Of a DNA stretch of 64,000 bases, positions 22,671 to 35,215 are shown one piece after another. A model generated the notes under the pieces. That model worked only from the letters and a program-made list of their open reading frames with translations. It was not told the origin of the DNA and made no database searches. This stretch comes from Sphagnum magellanicum (lineage: Eukaryota; Streptophyta; Sphagnopsida; Sphagnales; Sphagnaceae): positions 4,838,501-4,902,500 of the forward strand of contig CM038925.1 of assembly GCA_021904315.1 (NCBI GenBank), in the 5' to 3' direction. Numbering within the stretch: the first letter of the stretch is position 1; each line of letters starts with the position of its first letter. Made by a program: the position numbers and the translations under genes.

Positions 22671-25600
22671 ATGATGAGTGCGGGAGGAGGAGGAGGAGGA
22701 GGCGGCGGGTCGTCCGCATCCGTGAGCCAGCAACAGCAGGAGCAACAGTCTGTCCTCGACTGGAAATTCTCTCAAGTCTTTGGAGAGCGTGCTGCGGGAG
22801 AGGAAGTCCAAGAAGGTAAGGAACCCCTGTAGGCTATGTGTGTATGTGTTATTTTTTTTTTCTGTGAAGGAACATTCCTCTGTTTTGGTTGATTATGGTG
22901 ACCAGCAAGCAAGCCAATCCAACTGACTGGTTGAAAGGTGGACCGATGGCCACCTTTGGACTTGCTACATTCTGGTTTCAAATCTCCACAGGGACATACA
23001 TGCTAGATGCTTATCCTAAGAGTTCAGCCCAGCTACAATAATGGCAGGTTACTGTGTTAAGCAGTCATCCCAATGTGTGATAACCTAAGGGGCTTTGCAA
23101 GGAAGATTAAGCTTAAGCCACAGTAGCAAGTCTCAGCCATAGTGTGAATTTCTGTGCTTTCCCAGTTTCACAAAGTGTTTGTGAACGTTCTTCTGTTGTG
23201 TTTTGTGCTTTTGAGCATCAAAGCTGAGTGGTTGGGGTTTATATTGACTTTGGCAAGTGGTTTGGTGTCATGGATACCATTGCCAGTATGCTAAATGTGA
23301 CCAGCATGGGCACTCTGGTTACAATATTGCTGTTCCTGGTCAGAACAGTTTTGCACTGTGGTGGATTGGATTGGAAGGGCTCTTGAGTCATTCAGGGAAG
23401 ATTAGTGAACTGCAACTCTGCTTGGTTTGTAGTAGGTAGAACAGTGCCCACCTTGAGAAGGAGGTAATAGCCCTACTGGTCAAATGATTGACTCATGCCT
23501 CCTGTGGCATCAGTCTTCTGTGAGCCATCATTCCCTGCTCTGTACATTGTGACAATCTCCAGATAAGCTTTTTGAACCATTTTTTCTGAGGACCTAATAA
23601 TCTGGCCTTCCTACTTGAAAGTTGACAGTTTAGTATTTTTTATTGGCTGTGGCTTTTAGGTTATGCATCTGCATTGATTCCTGATGAGAACAGGGCATGA
23701 AAGGTCAAGCCAGCAAAATTTTAGATGTAGTCCCTGTATCCAGAGCACACTCACATGTACACTGGACCCCATTGGAGCAGCCACTACGGAAATGGCTCTT
23801 ATTCCGTGCCTTCTGAGTGCAGTTCCCAGGTTTTGTGTGTTTTCTTGCAGGGTTTTACTTAGCATAGGCCTAAGCAATGATGTGCATTTTGGGGAAATGG
23901 ATCAGAGGGCCTTGTAGCTTGTGTTATGTGCATGCCATGGTGATGGGATATGTTGACTTAGTGTTGCAATGGTGACGGGATGTGTTGAGGGATGTCAAAA
24001 TGTGAAAAACCTGAGTTTCAATTCAGTTTTCTTTAGATGAACCTATTCTTGCATAGCATGTTGGTGATGATAATGTAGATACTATTCCTTGCACTCCAGG
24101 ATTTCAACTGCCTCTGCCTTTTCTTGTGCCTCTTCAAGCATATGAAATCTTTTCACAAATCAAAGCGGCAATGGAGTCATGCTTGTAGCAAGCTGTGACA
24201 CAAATGAGATCTGGCAGCACTCTTAAGAATTTTTTAATTGTGAGGAGCTTGAGATACAGTTGATTGACTTGTTGCAGTGGACATCATCTCTGCCATTGAG
24301 TTTGACAAGAGTGGCGAGCACTTGGCAACTGGTGACAGGGGAGGACGCGTTGTGCTGTTTGAGAGGACTGAAAGCAGAGAAGTAAGGGATTCATGTCTTT
24401 TATTTTTTGATTACTTTAGATGGGGTTTCAGTGAGAGGTGAGTATATGTTCTTCAACCTGCATTCTAACACCGTGCAATGGATTCAAATGGCAGCAACGA
24501 GCTCGAAGGGAGTTGGAAAGGGCTGATTCTCTGGGTCCTAGGCATCCAGAATATCGCTATTCAACAGAATTTCAAAGTCATGAACCAGAGGTAATGTTTC
24601 ACTTCTCGCTTGATGTGGGCTCAAGGGGTTTCTGGAGGCTATTTTTTGCACAAGAGCATTGCAATCTTGTCAGCCATGTGCTTGAGAGAGATATTGTACA
24701 TCATTGTGTACAACATTGAAAGTCCTAATACCAGGATATGTTAAATGAGCTAGAGGTATGAACAAGATCTCTAGGGTTGGCTCTAGTCAAATTTGGGTCC
24801 ATAGACCTCAAATCTATGTTGTCTTCTGTGGCTGGAGATTGTTTCCAGCTAACTTGTGTACCTTGGACTGCAGTTTGACTACTTAAAGAGTTTGGAGATA
24901 GAAGAGAAGATCAATAAAATCAGGTGGTGTCAGACTGCCAACGGTGCTCGGTTTCTACTTTCTACAAATGACAAAACCATTAAACTGTGGAAGGTACCAA
25001 TCAGCTTTGGGTTTTGGTCTGCATTTGAGTTTTGCACTGCTACATTGTATTCTGTTGTTTGGCACAGTCAATACATCTTTGACATGTGATTTTGGCAATT
25101 GTTTGCAAGGATCTGTGGTGTGAGTCTCTGCTGTGATAACACTAGTTTATATGACAGGACCGGCATTGACTGCCCTGCTTCATTCTGTAGATTTTTTGTC
25201 ATTTCTGGCTTGTTTTTTGTTAGCTTTTGCCTTGAAGTAGTATATTGTCATGGTCTTCAGTGTTCTTATTATATGTATGCTTTGAGGTCTCTTGCCCTCT
25301 ATCAGAAGGTTGCTCAGCCTCTCAGAGATAGGGAAACAAGAGGATAGGTGCAGTTGAATGAGTCTGACAGCCTGGTCTGCCACAGGTGTCAGAGAAGAAG
25401 TTAAAGAACGTCTCCAATCTTAATCTAGATCCCACCTTGCGGTTGGGGAATGGGAGCTTGACAAGCAGCAATCCGGTTCTTGGCCAAAGAGGTTTCACCC
25501 CTCGGCTGTCAATGAATGGTGGAGCTGTGCCACAGCCTCCTCTTATTGGCAATGACTTTGATTTTCCCCCTGGCGGCATTCCATCGTTACATCTGCCCTT

Positions 25601-28600
25601 GGTTGTTGTTTGTCTCCTACATTTTCAAAGACTTTTGGTGTCTAAACTGTGTGGATGTGCTATTAGAACTGCCATGTCTAGTCTGCACTTCCTTTATTGT
25701 GATGATGGAGGGATGGTCTGTTGAGTTGTATGAGTTTTAGGATGTTGTAAATCACCAATCACTGCACAGAAGCCTCCATTAGTGGTCCTTTGTTTTTACC
25801 CTGCTGTTTGATGTCCAGGTGACATGTTTTTGTGTCTGCTTGAAAAACTGCGCAGAAAGCAATATGCTGCTATTAAGAGAGTTAGCAGGACTATGCCCAC
25901 TGACTAGAAATGTGCTGAGTGAATTTAGGTTTGGAGCAACGAGACTGCTCTGGTGGCCAGATGTAGGAGGGTGTATGCTAATGCACATGCATACCATATC
26001 AACTCTGTTTCCAACAACAGGTACTTCTAAGCATGTCCCTTCCAAATTGAGAGATTTCTGGCTGGGCGAGTTCATGGTTGGACAAGACTTGTTGACATGT
26101 AATTAATAGACTTGGTGTATGTATCCGATCATTTGACCATAAGGAACAGAACTGAATGGTATGTAACTGAGAAACTGCATTGAGCATGTATACTGGTAGT
26201 TTGTGACTCAAATACTTCCAGCTCTAATTAGCTTGGCTTTGTTCCATTGTGTTTCCTATGCAGTGACTGTGAAACATACATATCGGCTGATGATTTGAGG
26301 ATAAATTTATGGAACCTTGAAGTTAGTGATCAAAGTTTCAACATTGTTGATATAAAACCAGTCAACATGGAAGACCTCACAGGTACCCTTCTGAACCTGC
26401 AATGGGAGCTCTCAACTTCTGGTGATGGATGGACTGAGTTGTTGAGGCCACCTGAGTCAATTTTACTGCTGGAAGGTGGAGTGTTGGAAGATTGGTTGTT
26501 ATCAAAGCCAACAATTCACTGTGGTTTTGTTTGTGTTCTTATGGAACAAGCAGAGGTGATAACCTCTGCAGAATTCCACCCAACGCACTGCAACATGCTG
26601 GCATATAGTAGCAGCAAGGGCTCCATTCGCCTCATTGACATGCGCCAGTCAGCACTCTGTGACAGACACTCTAAGCTGTATGGTGCCGCCTCCCAGTCCA
26701 ATGATGCATCTCCCTTTGGTTCCTTTCTCCACATCTCTGGAACCAATTAGTTACTGGTGTTTGGATCTATGCTCAATTTGCAATGACAAAGCCAAACTTG
26801 TACACAGTTTGATGATGCCTCTTCAGTATTTCCAATTGCCTGGGTTTATTGGAAGGGTAGGAATTGAGGAACAATACTCTGTTTCTGTACAGGCTCCTCT
26901 TTCTTCTAACACCGTACAAGCATGTTCACTTAATTCTCTTTCAAGATTTAGATGGGCATTTTTCAGTCCTGGTTTTTGTTGACCCAGTTGCTGGTTGGAA
27001 ATGATTGCTTAGATTTGAGGAGTCTGAGCCACTGGGAACAAGATCATTTTTCACAGAGATAATTGCATCCATCTCTGATATCAAGTTTGCAAGAGGTGGT
27101 CGCTACATACTCAGCCGTGACTACATGACCCTCAAGGTGTGCTTGTCTACTTAATATTGGTGTTCTGCTATCTGAGATCCTGACCAGGATAGAATCTTGC
27201 ATAAGCCATACAGCTGTTGATCACAGTAACTGAAAGTCTGATCTTCAGATAGTTTTCTCCAAGCTGAAATTTGCACACCAGAATTATTGGTGGACTGGAT
27301 TCCTAGAGATGTTTGGTTATCCATAGGTTTGCAATTGAAGTCTTATTGCTGTTGTACTGAAACTTATCTTGGAGTACTAAGTTCTGGTGCTGCATTATGC
27401 AGTTGTGGGATGTAAACATGGAAGCTGCACCTGTTGCTACATTCAGAGTTCATGAGTACCTGCGGCCTAAGGTGGGTGGTCTGATCTTATCAGTTGTCTT
27501 CTGTGACTCTTTGAGCATGTCTGAAGTCTGCAGATATATTGTTGCAATAGTGTAGTGTAAGTCTGCTTGGATTATTTGTCACCCAGGTGGGGCCTCATCT
27601 CAAGATTGCCTTATGCTGGGGTTGGTTTTGGGACTGCCAAAGACAATGCCAATTACTGTTGTGTACCTTTAGATAGTCATGAGAAGTGCACCTGATGTGA
27701 ATATATATGAAGCAGTACTAGTTTGTAGTGACAGGAGTTTCGCACAGACACGCCTAAGCTTGTAGACTCTGAGGTGGTATGAAAGAACTTGAATTGCCAG
27801 TTTCTGTTTCCAACACTAAGGAGCAATGGAGGTTATGTGTAGTCTGGCAAAGCTGGACTGATTGTGGCTCAATCTGGATTTGGCAGCTGTGTGATCTTTA
27901 TGAGAATGACTCGATCTTTGACAAGTTCGAGTGCTGTCTAAGTGGAGATGGCGAGCGTGTGGCTACTGGCTCTTACAGGTATGTATGCTTTTGTTTCCTA
28001 TGCAATGCATCGAAAGAATTTTGTTGGAGACTTGAGAGCACATAGTCTTGTTTGGTGTAAGGTATTGGCAACCTCTACAGATGGCCACATGGCTTTGTTT
28101 TAAACTTGCAACAGCTTTCATGGCCTGCATATGAGCCTTGTGGGCAATTGAGATTATGCCCTTAGCCATCCTCTCGGATAGTGCAGGCAGAAGATAAGGA
28201 GATTAGTGAAATTCCTCAACCACATTGCCCACTGGTATTCTGTCATCAACATGCACAGCTACTTTGGTAATGGATCAGAGAAATAAGAAGAAAATGCTGA
28301 CAATTTGTAAGCTTGCATGTGCAACAGCAATGTGTTTCGTGTGTTTGGGGCAATGCCTAGCAGTGAGGAGGCGTCCACATTGGAAGCCAGCAAAACTCCT
28401 AATAGGTATTGCAGTCATTCAGTTCATCTGTAGTTGTCTGGACTGTTTCGTTTAGGAGGAAAGTAATTGATTTCAGCTATATGGGGAGGCCAAAGGAGAA
28501 AGACCAATGTTTTTTTAGTCAAGGGCAAGCATTTACAGCTGATAACAAAGGAATACTTGCAAAAATTGAATATCAAGCACATAAAATAGACACTACTTTG

Positions 28601-29237
28601 GAGGAGGGAAGACAAATTGAATGAAAGAAGGATCATAGACACCCGCAAGAAGCTTGAAGGATAGTTAGATAATGATAGTGTCACCTTACTGGGCATGGGT
28701 CTGAGCACCAACGGTATTAGGAGAGGGTTCAGGTCTTATTCATGGTATTGTCTCATGATGTTACTGTTTCTCAATGGGAGGATGGATGATGGTTGGGTTG
28801 TCTGGGGTTGATGGAATTGTGCTGAACCAATGCTGAAGACGACTTATGCCTACCCCTGCAAGGCCTGGAAGCCGAGTTACCACTCCTGCCCGTGGCCGAC
28901 GTGACAACCGACGAGGTTTGTCTGTTACTCTCCCTGAAGTAGGTAGGGAAAGAACAGGATATTTTGCAAAAGTAATGTTCCACATCTTTGTACCCATGAG
29001 TCCATATGGCCTGGGACTGCTTTTAGTACTTGTTTCTTCAATCAATTACCCTGACGCCAGTACTAATAGTTTGATTTGCTTTCTGGACTGGCAGTGGGAG
29101 GCAGTGAGAGCCCAGGGTCAGATATGAATGGTGGGGTCTATGATTTTACATCAAAGCTACTGCACTTAGCATGGCATCCTACATCAAATGTGATTGCATG
29201 CGCAGCATCCAACAGCTTGTACATGTACTACGCCTAG
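22671..29237 (+). CDS. PP2A 55-kDa regulatory subunit B (B55), 14 exons
   Basis: Complete gene for the WD40-repeat B55 subunit, which directs the PP2A A/C core to its substrates. Exons: 22671-22815, 24278-24381, 24495-24590, 24874-24993, 25386-25604, 25929-26020, 26264-26382, 26554-26677, 27013-27136, 27403-27471, 27887-27978, 28328-28405, 28839-28915, 29095-29237. They total 1602 bases, 533 residues; all junctions are GT-AG and phases agree. Recognisable blocks in order: [175 protein letters not shown]; final MYYA stop. The N-terminus adds a Gly- and Gln-rich tract. Arabidopsis equivalents are ATB alpha/beta. The start is the first of two adjacent ATGs. Confidence 0.96.
22816..24277 (+). other. 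Intron 1 of the PP2A B55 gene
   Basis: The longest intron of the gene (1,462 bases), starting GTAAGG and ending TTGCAG. No nested gene, repeat or RNA is recognised inside it. First introns of plant genes often carry enhancing elements; none can be named here. Confidence 0.85.
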
Positions 29238-31766
29238 GACCAACATTTTGTTCAGTAAGACAAATATCATCTGCTCAACAAGTGTTATTCTTTTTTTTAA
29301 CTTCACCATTTGTGAGGCACTTTCACTGTGTGAACCTTCTCCTGTGAAGAGAGAAAGTGAGAGGGATGGAAACAGAAACTCATTGCTTTTCGCATTCTCC
29401 TGTCTGTGAGGACTATCGTAAGGCGATATTTATAGCCAGGCTCCTCAGGGCTACTTATTGGTGAACTGAGAAGAATGTTGACCAAGGGGGTCTTTCCATT
29501 AGTGTAGTTGGCATGAAGGTCATCAGATAGGCAAGATTTTTATAAACTTTTTAGGTGCATATTGTTATTGTGGGCAGGGGGTTAATACACCAACAGGTGG
29601 TGTTGTCCTTTTGAGAGGCTTATCTTGATTCATGTAAGTTTATGAAACTAGTAGCTGCTCAATCAATGTATGCCAGTTCGTAGTTATGTAGGATTGACTG
29701 GTAGTGTTGTCCAGTTTTCCAGTGTAACTGTGAGCATGGTATTTGAGGATTTTGACATGAGTTACGAATGGGAGGTTGAGTAGTGTGACTTGAACTTACA
29801 GTTAAATTGTTTCTTGAATGAATTTCTGGCAAGCTGCACGAATTCCATCTTTAGATATTTGGCAACCAATCCCTAGACTTGGCTCATCAGAAGTATTCTT
29901 CTCCTCTTGAGGTTGGAATGTCTCCATCTTACATTTGATGTCAGGAGCCAAAGTACTTGCACAATTTTATTCAGCCTTTCAAGGTAATCTATTTCTGTGC
30001 TGATCTCTTCCTTTGCAAAGGCCTAATTGCTTGTCTTACAAGTATGTTCTTTTTACTTTTGAATGCCCATCTCAGTGGAAGGTGTCCTACACTCAAAATG
30101 GTTTGCTGAAAGTTTTTCTTTTGTGGTTGAATACCCCTACTTCAAAATGCTGATACTGATGTGTTATTTCTCTTGCTGCATCGTACTCTTGCACAGCTTT
30201 TGTATACAATGCCATGTACTAGGGTTTCCAGGTATTGGATTTGTTGCAGTGACTGTGATGTCCCCTTCTGCAGTGAAGTAGTGTTGGAGCAGAAGGCTTT
30301 TGTACCCTGGAGCCAGTCCCAGTTTTTGGGTGGGCCGGTTACCAAGCACTCACAACTGGCCTCCAAATGTGGATCTCCCACTCCCAGGAGTACAAAGACT
30401 ACCCTAAGAATTACTCAGGCAATGTAAATGTATATGTGATCAACAGGTACATATCTTGGATGTTTGCCTCTGGTAATCATAAAATTCATGGAAGGTGCTT
30501 TTCACAAGATACCTGATCCAGATCTAATGGAATTCCACTTTGTTCCAAGGGCATGTTTATTCCTTGTGCCTGGTCTAAACAAAGTGACTTCTCTCTCACT
30601 CGAGATGATTCAAGTAATGAAGGTCCATCATGCAAGGCTGTTACAGCATTGTGGGCAGCCGCTATCATGTGACACTGCTGTTGGAGTTTGGTATGTGGGT
30701 TATTTGGTGCTGTTGCTGCATTCTGTGCAGCCACATCATGTGACACTGCTGTTGCAAGGGATGTGGGTTGATTGGTGCTGTTGCTGCATTGTGTGTGGCC
30801 ACTGTCATGTGACACTGCTGTTGCAGCTTGGGATGCGGGTCACTCAGTGCTGTTACCATGTCCGGGGGCTGCATACGGCATCTCCAGCAGAGTCATTTGG
30901 CAAGATGTAAGCCTTTTTGAACCATCCTATTGATAAGCTTTCATCTGGAAGGTAACTCAAGTTGCTTTTGGAACTTGGGACTCCATTGTGCTGCATAACT
31001 TGGATTGATGCATTGTTTCAGGATGTGTGTTCCTCTACCTGGACTGTTGGATGAAACTGATCCAATGCCTTGATTTTCTGAAAATTGACTATGTTTGGTT
31101 GCAGTCTTTTGTTGACTGGTTACACTTGTCATGGCGGCTCCACTTTTCTAAGGCCTGCCAAATGCAAGTAGTAGCTGGTCTCCAAAAGACTGCTACCTAA
31201 TAGACAGCCATCTGCCTATTGATCTTTGTTTGGGCATGAGGAGCAGGCTAGAATTGCCTCCTTTCAATGGCATCAAGAAGTAGAAGACAAAGGATCGGCT
31301 CTGTGTTTCAAAGGACCTAAGTCAAAAGAAGCAATATCCACTTCCACAAACCCTTTACTCTTCCTCCTTTTTTGTCTTCTAGAATGGAGATCTTACACTT
31401 TTGCTGTCCTTGAAGAATGGAGCATTTGAAGAGCCATATGACCTTGTGTGTGACATCTTTAATCTCTTTTTTAAAAACTGTCTTTACAATGAAGATTTTA
31501 AGGAAATGTTTCTCTGGGTTCAATGTAACCATTTCGTTTATCTGACCACTATTGTCAACATGTGTAACCCTTGCATATGCTTGGTATGAAATTTGGCAGA
31601 AAATTGGATACATATGTTCTCATTGTTGCTTTGCTTTCATGTGATTTGAGAAACACTTTGGAAGGAACAAATTGAGTAATGAATGTTGGAGCTACTGGAA
31701 CAAGTGCAGATGCAAATCTAGGTAGGGTTTTGACAGGTGAATCGATGTAGCAGGGTGTGATCATGA
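29238..31766. other. Intergenic DNA after the PP2A gene
   Basis: Begins with the likely B55 3' UTR. No convincing gene on either strand. About 30,640-30,870 holds three to four imperfect ~70-bp tandem units sharing CATGTGACACTGCTGTTG, and the 148-codon frame across them is a product of that repeat. Given the SUVR5-like fragment upstream on the minus strand, a SET domain might be expected here, but no pre-SET or SET motif was seen. Confidence 0.55.
30640..30870 (+). repeat. ~70-bp tandem repeat (TGTGACACTGCTGTTG)
   Basis: The phrase CATGTGACACTGCTGTTG recurs near 30,666, 30,738 and 30,806 with a shared GGTGCTGTTGCTGCATTGTG spacer, giving a 68-72 base period. Confidence 0.75.
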
Positions 31767-33553
31767 TCACCACATGGATAACAAAACTCTCAGGAGGTCA
31801 TCCATGATATTGTAAGGAGGAACCATTTTTCTACTGCTTGAATTTTCTAGAGTTTTTTGCTGGTAGAGTCTCCATTTCAATTTACTGTTGTTGGCTGCAG
31901 TGGTGTTGTCGACCTTCTCTGACAACATCTCCATTTTTCTCCTTGTGTTATTACAATCCTCAGGCTTGAATCCTTTGTCTGAGTCATGAACCATCTTCTT
32001 CTTCTTATGGTGATGATAATCTTTGCATTCTGTTGTTGCATGAACTGTTGCATCATCATCATCAGGTGTACATCTCTTCTTTGCAAGCCAACCATCAACC
32101 AAGTTGGTTGTGCTGCCTATCTGCAGCACTGCAAATTCAGTGCTGCTGCTGCTGTTGGTCCACAGTAGTGGATGCTGATCCTCAATGTGCTGCCACAAGT
32201 GATCAAAGCTCATGAACTCCTTGTCACATAAAATGCATACTGACCAGCCTACTACTGATGATGATGATGATGATGATGATATGGAGTCCGAGGATGACAG
32301 GTGGGCTGACTTCCAGTGATGCAGAAACTGCACTCAATCAGCAAAGTCATTCCCACAAGTGTGACATGTCAAGCATTTCTGAAGCTGATATGCCTCCCTC
32401 TCGTGCTGCTCCATCCAGTGTTTCCCCAGTACTGACAAATGCTCAAACTTGCCATCACGTAAACTGCATGTAAAAACCCAAATTCTGCATCTACTTGGAT
32501 CACCTGCTGCTGCTTCTGCATCTGCTGGGACAGGAAGGGATCCATAGAACACCCTAAAGCCTAAAGCCTAAACCCCAACTGCATACATCATCATCAAGCC
32601 ATGATGCTTCATGGGAAAAAAGACAAGCACACTTGGGAATCATTGGTACAGTCAGATTCAGCTACGAAAGCGTCATCAGCACATTGGAAATTTCTTGAGA
32701 ATCCAAATTCAACACAACAGAGATGAGCCCACAGCAGGATACTTTTTTGTCTCAACTTTTGTTCCTAAGGTACCAGGAAGCAGGAAGCAGGAAGCAGGCA
32801 AATTTTCCAACAGCCACCCGCCTGAGAGGAAGAAGTTGCAGACAGAGGTTCTGTTGCAGAAGTCTGTCATTTTTCTTCTTCTAACCTGTGATGATGAGCA
32901 GATGTGGCAGCAATTGTTTGCAAAAGAGGAATATAAGAATCTCTGCTTGAACAATTGTTGCTCCAGCAGAAATGTTTTGTCTCTAGATCAGCTTTCGTGG
33001 TTGCTTGCTGGATCACCAACTCACACAACCGCTCCTTCTCCACAGAAAGAATCTTCAACAATGTTTCACATGCTTGAGCATCTCTGGTTGCCTCTTCAAC
33101 TATGGTGTCTAAGAGCTTGCTAGTGCTGCAGTTTACACCATCCCAGTGCCACTCCATCTCCACTCCTACATGGATATAAGTGATCTCATGATGAGCACAG
33201 ACAGACTTAGGGAACTGACATTTCTGATGGCTTTGCAAAACGTTGCAGCAATTATGCCTCCTTCTAGTAGTACCCATAAGAAGCAAATGAGGGAAAACAT
33301 TCTAGAGAAACCCTCTAACAATTGTACCTGTGCTCAAGAATCTACAGAGCAGATCCTGTGCCTTCAAGACATTTCTCTTGTCTTTTTTGGAGCTGCTGCT
33401 TCTTATCATCCCAAGTGCATCATCATCATCATCCCTGGGTGGTGTTGCAATGAGTGCACCTTCGCAAAAACCCCATGATCTTCTCTCCCCTGATTCCTCC
33501 TCATCCTCGTCCTGCTGCTGATGATGAATGATCTTTTGGATCTGTTTCACCAT
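31767..33553 (-). pseudogene. SUVR5-like C2H2 zinc-finger gene fragment, broken
   Basis: Coding-like minus-strand segments: 33553-33328 (MVKQIQKIIHH...), joined through an ACAG|GTACAA donor and a GTAG| acceptor in phase to 33165-32886 (EWHWDGVNC..., a helical charged stretch), then about 32,500-31,767. The last part has VLGKHWMEQHEREA and VCILCDKEFMSFDHLWQHIEDQHP. These resemble the C2H2 array of plant SUVR5, a zinc-finger SET-domain H3K9 methyltransferase (HWMExHKKEAQ, CIPC.SHF....LW.H). An in-frame TGA at 32334-32336 splits the finger region. Near 32,980 the frame changes from DLETK to FLLEQQ with one A fewer than expected in an A-run. A likely zinc Cys reads CGT (Arg). No SET domain lies within reach. 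A pseudogene or truncated duplicate is likely; assembly errors could explain the frameshift. Confidence 0.6.
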
Positions 33554-33813
33554 TGTCAGTTACCTTAAGAAGAAGTGCAGGTACTTGATTGTTCAGATCA
33601 GGTACTGGAAAAGAATGGGGGGTGCAGGTGACATACAAATCACAGTGCATGGATCCCTGTATCATGGGCTTTGGGACTATCAATATATCTTAATAAGAGG
33701 TTTGATCAACTAGAATTCAAAGGCAAAAATCTCATGGAGAGGCACTAAATCAAAATTTAAACCATAATCAATAAGAGAATCACATGCAAATCCTAAATAT
33801 GGGTCTGATTTAA
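33554..33813. other. Flank of the SUVR5-like fragment
   Basis: May contain a further upstream exon of the SUVR5-like fragment, because a minus-strand frame remains open and a CTTAAG|GTAACT donor exists near 33,565. No start or family motif can be assigned. Confidence 0.35.
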
Positions 33814-33859
33814 CTAAACCCTAAACCCTAAACCCTAAACTAAACCCTAAGCCCTAAAA
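33814..33859 (+). repeat. Interstitial telomere-type repeat (CCCTAAA)
   Basis: About five to six consecutive, partly variant units of the plant telomere repeat CCCTAAA (the CTAAACCCTAAACCCTAAACC type) directly precede the left arm of the large inverted repeat. Confidence 0.9.
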
Positions 33860-34414
33860 CCTTCAGTCAATGTATGATCAATAAATGTTTTTATCAGACA
33901 TGAGTCAATCACTAGGGTCGGCCAATCAATAACAATCAATGTGTGTTCAATAAATGTGATCAGCCAAGTAACAACAATCATTTTGCCTTCTTGCCATTGC
34001 TATTCACTCATAACAGATTTGCACAAAATGCCGACACAAATCGAATTTTTATAGCAACTCAAATGCAATATTCATCCATAAATTGGCATACATGTCATTT
34101 TGGAGCCATGCAATGGAAATTTTCTAACTAGATAGTGGTTTGCATCAAAGGTCCTCTCTTCTCTTATTTTGATTCAAATTAGCGATTGCAAGCATGTATG
34201 AAAACAATTGCAAGGACACCAACTCCAAATCATGTTGGGGTTCAAACCACACAACAAGATTTGTAACCACACACCAAATATATTTCACAAAATGAAGTTG
34301 ATTAAGAATCGAATGACATGACAATCAACTCAACCACTTTCGTGTCTAACAACTTATACAAGTGGGATATGAAATTTGATCCCCTGCACAAAGTTTGATG
34401 GAGTCCTATAGACA
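33859..34414 (+). repeat. Inverted repeat, left arm
   Basis: From AACCTTCAGTCAATG to GAGTCCTATAGACA this matches the reverse complement of 43054-43621 almost base for base, with scattered substitutions and a ~10-bp indel near the outer end. No protein or RNA gene is seen in the arm. The germin-like gene starts its 3' end about 100 bases inside this arm. Confidence 0.9.
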
Positions 34415-34519
34415 ATCCAGAACATTTATTTAAAGGTTGCATCAAATTCATACACAGGCGTACTTCAAACAGAGTATGTAGAGACAAAGTACTAATGAAT
34501 ATCTACGACCTTAATTGAT

Positions 34520-35215
34520 TCAAGGTTTCGAACTGACTAGATTAGCAGCCTTGACTGTGTGCTCAATATGTTGGACGGCCTTTTTACCCAATCCGAATGC
34601 TTTTTCCAAAACCACTTCATTGATCTTGGAGTTGAATAATGCTACCGCCTGTCTTTGCGTACCGGGGTTCTGGCTGTTCAGTGCTGCAATTGTGGTTGCA
34701 GTACCATCGCCCACGTTGAGATCGAAGTGCAAAAGACCTCTGGGGAACACAAACACGTCGCCCTTATGCAATGTGGTTGCAAAAAGTGTTTCATCGGTGC
34801 TCACGAAACCAACAAACAAAGAACCCTCCACCACGAAAATGATCTCCGTGGCCCGAGGGTGCGTGTGAGGTGGGACAAGACCTCCTTTAGCGAAGTCGAC
34901 GCGTGCCATGGAAATGCCCAAAGTGTTGATGCCCGGAAACTCAGCTGCAAAGGCTACTGTTACATTACTTCCAAGGGGGTTGTTGGTGTTTCCAGGGTTG
35001 GCCAAGCCAGAGAACGTGAAGTCCGTTGCCTTCACCTCGGTAGGGTTTTTGCAGACCAGACCGTTAACAATGGTGAGATTGCTGGAGTCGCCAACACAGA
35101 AGTCTTGTTCTGGGTCCGCATCTGATGCAATGGCCATCATGGGTAGGAGAGCTTGCTGCAACACAAAAAGCGCCAGTGTGACACGACACACACAAGCTGA
35201 AAAGCTCCCGGCCAT
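34520..35215 (-). CDS. GLP: Germin-like protein (cupin), intronless
   Basis: A 231-residue secreted cupin. Germin-like proteins are manganese-binding cell-wall glycoproteins; members act as oxalate oxidase, superoxide dismutase or structural or receptor proteins, and the activity cannot be told from sequence. Residues 1-30 form a hydrophobic signal peptide ending near MAIAS-DADP. C40 and C55 are spaced as the conserved disulfide. Germin box 1 GGLVPPHTHPRATE supplies metal ligands H117, H119 and E124, and box 2 KGDVFVFPRGLLHF supplies H163. Box 3 is GLGKKAVQHIEHTVKAA-like. N46 and N84 are N-glycosylation sequons. Length matches the family. There is no intron, and all key residues are present. 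It lies inside a 9.8-kb segment bounded by an inverted repeat, next to two Helitrons. Confidence 0.96.
   Translation of the reverse strand: MAGSFSACVCRVTLALFVLQQALLPMMAIASDADPEQDFCVGDSSNLTIVNGLVCKNPTEVKATDFTFSGLANPGNTNNPLGSNVTVAFAAEFPGINTLGISMARVDFAKGGLVPPHTHPRATEIIFVVEGSLFVGFVSTDETLFATTLHKGDVFVFPRGLLHFDLNVGDGTATTIAALNSQNPGTQRQAVALFNSKINEVVLEKAFGLGKKAVQHIEHTVKAANLVSSKP

Noticed and set aside
30464-30910. 148-codon plus-strand frame
   Set aside because: Largely a product of the ~70-bp tandem repeat; no protein family recognised.
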